24,923 nucleotides of DNA from an uncultured Prevotellaceae bacterium (GTDB lineage Bacteria; Bacteroidota; Bacteroidia; Bacteroidales; Bacteroidaceae). The stretch is taken from positions 1-24,923 of the forward strand of contig CALDLA010000047.1 in NCBI GenBank assembly GCA_937898415.1, in the 5' to 3' direction. The translations under genes and the position numbers were made by a program. Shown piece after piece: positions 21,373 through 24,923 of the stretch; position 1 is the stretch's first letter, and every line of letters starts with the position of its first letter. The notes under the pieces are model-generated. The model was not told the DNA's origin. It did no database searches and saw nothing but the letters and a program-made list of their open reading frames with translations.

Positions 21373-21490
21373 TCTTCTGTATTTTGTCTGATATTGCGCT
21401 GATGGACGACGGACAAACGTCCAAAAGCCCTTTGTGAACCATTAGGGAAGGTGTTGCTGGGCGTGAAGCAGGATGGTAATAGGCAGAACA

Positions 21491-21528
21491 ACAAAAAGAG
21501 CGCCGCAGTTTTTCTCTGCAGCGCTCTT
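21491..21528 (-). terminator. Intrinsic terminator of the fumarate reductase operon
   Basis: Arms AAGAGCGCCGCAG (21496-21508) and CTGCAGCGCTCTT (21516-21528), 13 pairs with one mismatch and a 7-nt loop. On the minus strand it is followed by a T-run (from AAAAA at 21493-21497). It lies 24 bp past the frdB stop. It could also weakly end the + strand gene that stops at 21372. Confidence 0.8.
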
Positions 21529-21551
21529 ATTAATAGATAATGTACGTGCAA

Positions 21552-22310
21552 TTAATCTGCGAGCTTGGCCTTAATCATCTCACGGTTGAGGCGGGCGATG
21601 TTGGCGATGGTCTCGTTCTTCGGGCAGACGGCCTCGCAGGCGCGGGTGTTGGTGCAGTTACCGAAGCCGAGCTCGTCCATCTTGGCAATCATGTTCTTCA
21701 CACGACGGGCAGCCTCTACGCGGCCTTGGGGAAGCAGGGCGAGCTGGCTAACTTTAGACGATACGAAGAGCATAGCCGAGCCATTCTTACAAGCGGCGAC
21801 GCAAGCGCCACAGCCGATGCAAGATGCGCAGTCCATAGCCTCGTCGGCATCCTCCTTAGGAATGAGGATAGCGTTGGCATCCTGAGCCTGACCCGTGCGG
21901 ATCGTGGTGTAACCACCGGCCTGGATAATCTTATCGAAGGCACCGCGGTCGACCATACAGTCCTTAATCACAGGGAAGGCTGCTGAGCGCCAAGGCTCTA
22001 CGGTGATGACGTCGCCATCGTTGAAGCGGCGCATGTAGAGCTGGCAGGTGGTAGCACCGCGCTCGGTCTTGCCGTGAGGCGTACCGTTGATGTAGAGTGA
22101 GCACATACCGCAGATACCCTCGCGGCAGTCGTGATCGAACACGAAGGGCTCCTTGCCTTCGTTGATGAGCTCCTCGTTCAGGATGTCAAGCATCTCGAGG
22201 AACGAGGTGTCATCGGGAATGTCGTGCATCTCGTGCGTATCGAAGTGACCCGCATCTTTCGGACCATTCTGACGCCAAAATTTAATGGTGAATGAAATAT
22301 TCTTTGCCAT
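21552..22310 (-). CDS. frdB: Fumarate reductase/succinate dehydrogenase iron-sulfur subunit
   Basis: 252 residues carrying the electron wire between the flavoprotein and the membrane subunit. Cysteine sets for the clusters are visible: [2Fe-2S] in DCREGICGMCSLYINGT with a later TTC; the ferredoxin-like CASCIGCGACVAACKNGS; and CTNTRACEAVCPKNE for the remaining cluster. The gene follows the flavoprotein gene by 5 bp and is the last of the operon, with a terminator just beyond. In anaerobic Bacteroidales this complex works mainly as a quinol:fumarate reductase in succinate production; the name sdhB is equally used. Confidence 0.95.
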   Translation of the reverse strand: MAKNISFTIKFWRQNGPKDAGHFDTHEMHDIPDDTSFLEMLDILNEELINEGKEPFVFDHDCREGICGMCSLYINGTPHGKTERGATTCQLYMRRFNDGDVITVEPWRSAAFPVIKDCMVDRGAFDKIIQAGGYTTIRTGQAQDANAILIPKEDADEAMDCASCIGCGACVAACKNGSAMLFVSSKVSQLALLPQGRVEAARRVKNMIAKMDELGFGNCTNTRACEAVCPKNETIANIARLNREMIKAKLAD

Positions 22311-22315
22311 AGTCT

Positions 22316-24295
22316 TTAATTCTTATAATTACGGGTTTGTACTTTGATAGCTTCATATTCAAGCGGCTCCTTAATCAGAGTAGGCTCGTTGCCCTTGCCC
22401 TGATACTCCCAGCAGCCTACGTAGAAGTAGTTCTCGTCGTCGCGCTTAGCTTCGCCTTCCTCAGTCTGGTACTCCTCGCGGAAGTGACCGCCACAGGACT
22501 CGTTACGAGAGAGGGCGTCGAAGGCTACGAGCTGACCCATGGTGAAGAAGTCGCGCAGGTGGATGGCCTTGTCGAGCTCGATGTTCAGACCCTCCTTCGT
22601 TCCAGGAACGAACAGGTTGGTGTCGAACTCCTTCTCCAGCTCGTGCATCTTCTTCAGACCGGTCTTCAGACCCTCAGCGGTACGGCCCATACCAACGTAC
22701 TCCCACATGATGTGACCCAGTTCCTTATGGATAGAGTCAACCGAGCGCTTACCCTGAATCTTCAGCAGGCGATCCATCTCAGCGTCCACCTTCTTCTCAG
22801 CCTCGTCGAACTCTGGCAGATCGGTGCTGATCTTGCCCCAGATAGACTGGTCAGCGAGGTAGTTCTGGATGGTGTAAGGCAGCACGAAGTAACCATCGGC
22901 CAGACCCTGCATCAGCGCAGAAGCACCCAGACGGTTAGCACCGTGGTCGGAGAAGTTGCACTCACCGATTGCGAACAGACCAGGAATAGAGGTCTGCAGC
23001 TCATAGTCAACCCAAATACCACCCATCGTGTAGTGAACGGCGGGGAAGATCATCATGGGCTTATAGTACTGAACACCGTTGATGACATTAGCCTTCTCAC
23101 CAGGGAAGACATCGGTAATCTCCTGATACATCTCGAAGAGGTTACCATAGCGCTGCATGACGATATCAATGCCGAGACGGTTGATAGACTCAGAGAAGTC
23201 GAGGAACACAGCCAGACCGGTGTTGTTCACGCCGAAGCCCTTGTCGCAACGCTCCTTAGCGGCACGAGAGGCAACGTCGCGGGGAACGAGGTTACCGAAG
23301 GCAGGATAGCGGCGCTCCAAATAGTAGTCGCGATCCTCCTCAGGAATCTCCCAACCCTGCTTGGTACCGGCCTGCAGAGCCTTAGCGTCCTCAATCTTCT
23401 TGGGAACCCAGATACGACCGTCGTTACGCAGCGACTCAGACATCAGCGTCAGCTTAGACTGCTTGTCGCCGTGAACGGGAATACAGGTGGGGTGAATCTG
23501 AACGTAAGAGGGATTTGCAAAGTAGGCACCCTTACGATAACACTGAACGGCAGCCGTGCAGTTGCAACCCATAGCGTTGGTAGAGAGGAAATAGGTGTTA
23601 CCATAACCACCAGTAGCGATCACCACAGCATTGGCGCTGAAGCGCTCCAGTTTACCAGTAGTGAGGTTCTTGGCGATGATACCACGAGCGCGACCATCAA
23701 CAATGACCACATCCTCCATTTCATAACGGGTGTAGAGCTTCACCTTACCGGCCTGAACCTGACAGCTCAGCGAAGAGTAAGCACCCAGCAGCAGCTGCTG
23801 ACCGGTCTGACCCTTGGCGTAGAACGTACGGCTTACCTGAGCACCACCGAAAGAACGGTTGGCCAGCATACCGCCATACTCACGAGCGAAAGGAACGCCC
23901 TGAGCTACGCACTGGTCGATAATGTTGTTTGATACCTCAGCCAGACGATAAACGTTAGCCTCGCGGGCACGATAGTCACCACCCTTCACGGTGTCGTAGA
24001 ACAGACGATAGACAGAGTCACCATCGTTCTGATAACACTTGGCGGCGTTGATACCACCCTGGGCAGCAATAGAGTGAGCGCGGCGGGGTGAGTCCTGAAT
24101 GCACAGGTTGATGACGTTGAAGCCCATCTCGCCGAGTGACGCTGCTGCAGAAGCACCAGCCAAGCCAGTACCAACAACGATGACGTCGAGCTTCAGCTTG
24201 TTCTTCGGGTTGACCAGACGCTGATGAGCCTTATATTCCTTCCATTTCTCAGGTACTGGACCTGCGGGAATCTTAGAATCAATTACTTTTGCCAT
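22316..24295 (-). CDS. frdA: Fumarate reductase/succinate dehydrogenase flavoprotein subunit
   Basis: 659 residues. The FAD-binding Rossmann motif is VVGTGLAGASAAASLGEMGF, and RAHSIAAQGGINAAK holds the His that binds FAD covalently. FANPSYVQIHPTCIPVHGDK is the active-site region, HYTMGGIWVDYELQTSIPGL and GECNFSDHGANRLGASALMQ are the C-terminal FAD and substrate contacts. The C-terminal helical domain ends IKVQTRNYKN. The length and the extended N-terminus (GPVPEKWKEYKAHQRLVNPK) match the B-type enzymes of Bacteroidales and epsilonproteobacteria. It is second in the operon after the cytochrome gene (38-bp gap, AT-rich with repeated GATTTTCGATTT-like words). Peripheral on the cytoplasmic face. 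Confidence 0.97.
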   Translation of the reverse strand: MAKVIDSKIPAGPVPEKWKEYKAHQRLVNPKNKLKLDVIVVGTGLAGASAAASLGEMGFNVINLCIQDSPRRAHSIAAQGGINAAKCYQNDGDSVYRLFYDTVKGGDYRAREANVYRLAEVSNNIIDQCVAQGVPFAREYGGMLANRSFGGAQVSRTFYAKGQTGQQLLLGAYSSLSCQVQAGKVKLYTRYEMEDVVIVDGRARGIIAKNLTTGKLERFSANAVVIATGGYGNTYFLSTNAMGCNCTAAVQCYRKGAYFANPSYVQIHPTCIPVHGDKQSKLTLMSESLRNDGRIWVPKKIEDAKALQAGTKQGWEIPEEDRDYYLERRYPAFGNLVPRDVASRAAKERCDKGFGVNNTGLAVFLDFSESINRLGIDIVMQRYGNLFEMYQEITDVFPGEKANVINGVQYYKPMMIFPAVHYTMGGIWVDYELQTSIPGLFAIGECNFSDHGANRLGASALMQGLADGYFVLPYTIQNYLADQSIWGKISTDLPEFDEAEKKVDAEMDRLLKIQGKRSVDSIHKELGHIMWEYVGMGRTAEGLKTGLKKMHELEKEFDTNLFVPGTKEGLNIELDKAIHLRDFFTMGQLVAFDALSRNESCGGHFREEYQTEEGEAKRDDENYFYVGCWEYQGKGNEPTLIKEPLEYEAIKVQTRNYKN

Positions 24296-24333
24296 AACTT
24301 TAATTTTCGATTTACGGATTTTCGATTTTCAAT

Positions 24334-24923
24334 TTAAGCGCAGCAGCTACCGTCGCAGAGTGAGGGAGCACAACCGAACCAGAAAGCGAGGACGACAACA
24401 GCGAAGCCCAGCATGAGCAGCGAGACGTAGATCAGACCGATGCAGTTCCAGCGCTTCTGCCAGATCTTACCACTGATACCCAAGGTCTGCATAGCTGACC
24501 AGAAACCGTGAGCCAGATGGAACCACAGGGCAGCAAACCATATCAGATAGAGTACGCTGAAGACGGGGTTGCCGAACGTGTCGGCAATGTAAGCAAAGCC
24601 GTCAGCAGGAGAATGGGTACCAATGACGCCGAAAATTTCAGCAAACATCATGTTGTACCAGAAATCCTTCAGGTGCAGCAACAGGCCGACGAGGATGATG
24701 AGTCCCAGTACGAGCATGTTCTTAGAGAACCATTCCACCTTACCAGCATTGACCGTTGTAGGCACAGCATAGCGGTTTTCGCCACGAGCCGAACGGTTCT
24801 GCGCTGTCAAGATGAACGCAAAAACGATGTGAATCACTGCCAGGGCAGCCAAGCCGAGTGTAGCCACGACGGCATACCAGTTGGCACCCAGGAATTCGCA
24901 AATCATGTTGTAACCCTCTTCCG
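24334..24923 (-). CDS. frdC: Fumarate reductase/succinate dehydrogenase cytochrome b subunit, 5' end outside window
   Basis: The frame runs off the right edge: codons before the internal ATG at 24906 read E-E-G-Y-N-M-I-C-E-F-L-G, which is internal sequence in Bacteroidales FrdC, so about 195 residues are visible and roughly 30-40 are missing. Four hydrophobic helices can be followed (YAVVATLGLAALAVIHIVFA, MLVLGLIILVGLLLHL, VLYLIWFAALWFHLAHGFWS, LIYVSLLMLGFAVVVLAFWF), with His residues suited to two b hemes. One cytochrome gene, without a separate FrdD, marks the B-type diheme complex that exchanges electrons with menaquinone. The tail is short and Cys-rich (GCAPSLCDGSCCA). First gene of the operon; its promoter is outside the window. 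Confidence 0.92.
   Translation of the reverse strand, partial: EEGYNMICEFLGANWYAVVATLGLAALAVIHIVFAFILTAQNRSARGENRYAVPTTVNAGKVEWFSKNMLVLGLIILVGLLLHLKDFWYNMMFAEIFGVIGTHSPADGFAYIADTFGNPVFSVLYLIWFAALWFHLAHGFWSAMQTLGISGKIWQKRWNCIGLIYVSLLMLGFAVVVLAFWFGCAPSLCDGSCCA

Noticed and set aside
22337..23932. 531-residue open frame on the + strand opposite frdA
   Set aside because: Strong codon bias of frdA leaves the antisense frame open; the translation has no domain and no start signals.
24296..24333. Repeated GATTTTCGATTT-like words between frdC and frdA as a regulatory element
   Set aside because: Too short and low in complexity; AT-rich linkers of this kind are common between genes here.

Overview
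The window looks like chromosome of an anaerobic Bacteroidota bacterium, most likely a Prevotella-type member of the Bacteroidales. The reasons are the promoters (TTTG, about 19 bp, then TAnnTTTG), weak or absent Shine-Dalgarno sequences, a Bacteroidales-type three-subunit fumarate reductase, GH95 and GH16 glycan hydrolases, and a TIGR03915-type DNA-metabolism protein. This assignment is by sequence recognition only.

Layout. 1-324 is the right end of an IS66-family element. Its terminal repeat stops ten bases short of the 3' end of a reverse-strand VapE-type ATPase gene (335-1576). 1919-4066 carries DNA-repair genes on the + strand: a TIGR03915/DUF4130 protein, uracil-DNA glycosylase, and an overlapping DUF3109 cysteine-rich protein. 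4061-9024 is a carbohydrate and acyl-phosphate block: an operon of GH95 and an AraC regulator (- strand), a divergent phosphate acyltransferase, and a convergent GH16 beta-glucanase. 9145-13351 encodes an RND pump adaptor and permease with no outer-membrane channel gene. Next come murQ (- strand), a Crp/Fnr regulator, and a two-gene unit of a 93-residue protein plus a zeta-toxin/COG4185-like kinase. 16225-17687 is a two-gene cell-envelope operon. 17688-18410 has no gene and is packed with short tandem repeats. 18411-20013 is an XRE / ImmA-IrrE / PIN-like operon whose last gene is frameshifted. 20566-21372 is an unrecognised gene. 21552-24923 is the fumarate reductase operon frdCAB, with frdC cut by the window edge.

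The most unusual feature is a family of tandem arrays in intergenic DNA. At 1786-1844, 17748-17827, 18113-18190, 18241-18274 and 18289-18341, short palindromes recur every 22 bp (occasionally 20 or 21). The palindrome sequence differs completely from array to array: TTCCC-N5-GGGAA, TTGCG-N6-CGCAA, TGACTCGAGTCA, TTTATTAATAAA and GAACATATGTTC. The common period with a changing core suggests either one mechanism that generates them or a protein that reads spacing or shape on one face of the helix. I know of no described system that matches. Other points worth following are a canonical promoter firing into an immediate terminator-like hairpin (15966-16050), nested inverted repeats at the start of the zeta-like gene, mutually overlapping divergent promoters at 7289-7324, and near-leaderless starts for the TIGR03915 gene and murQ.

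The genome is compact. Three convergent gene pairs overlap or nearly touch at their 3' ends with no visible terminator. 17.7-20.5 kb is visibly more AT-rich than its surroundings, which fits acquired or fast-evolving DNA.
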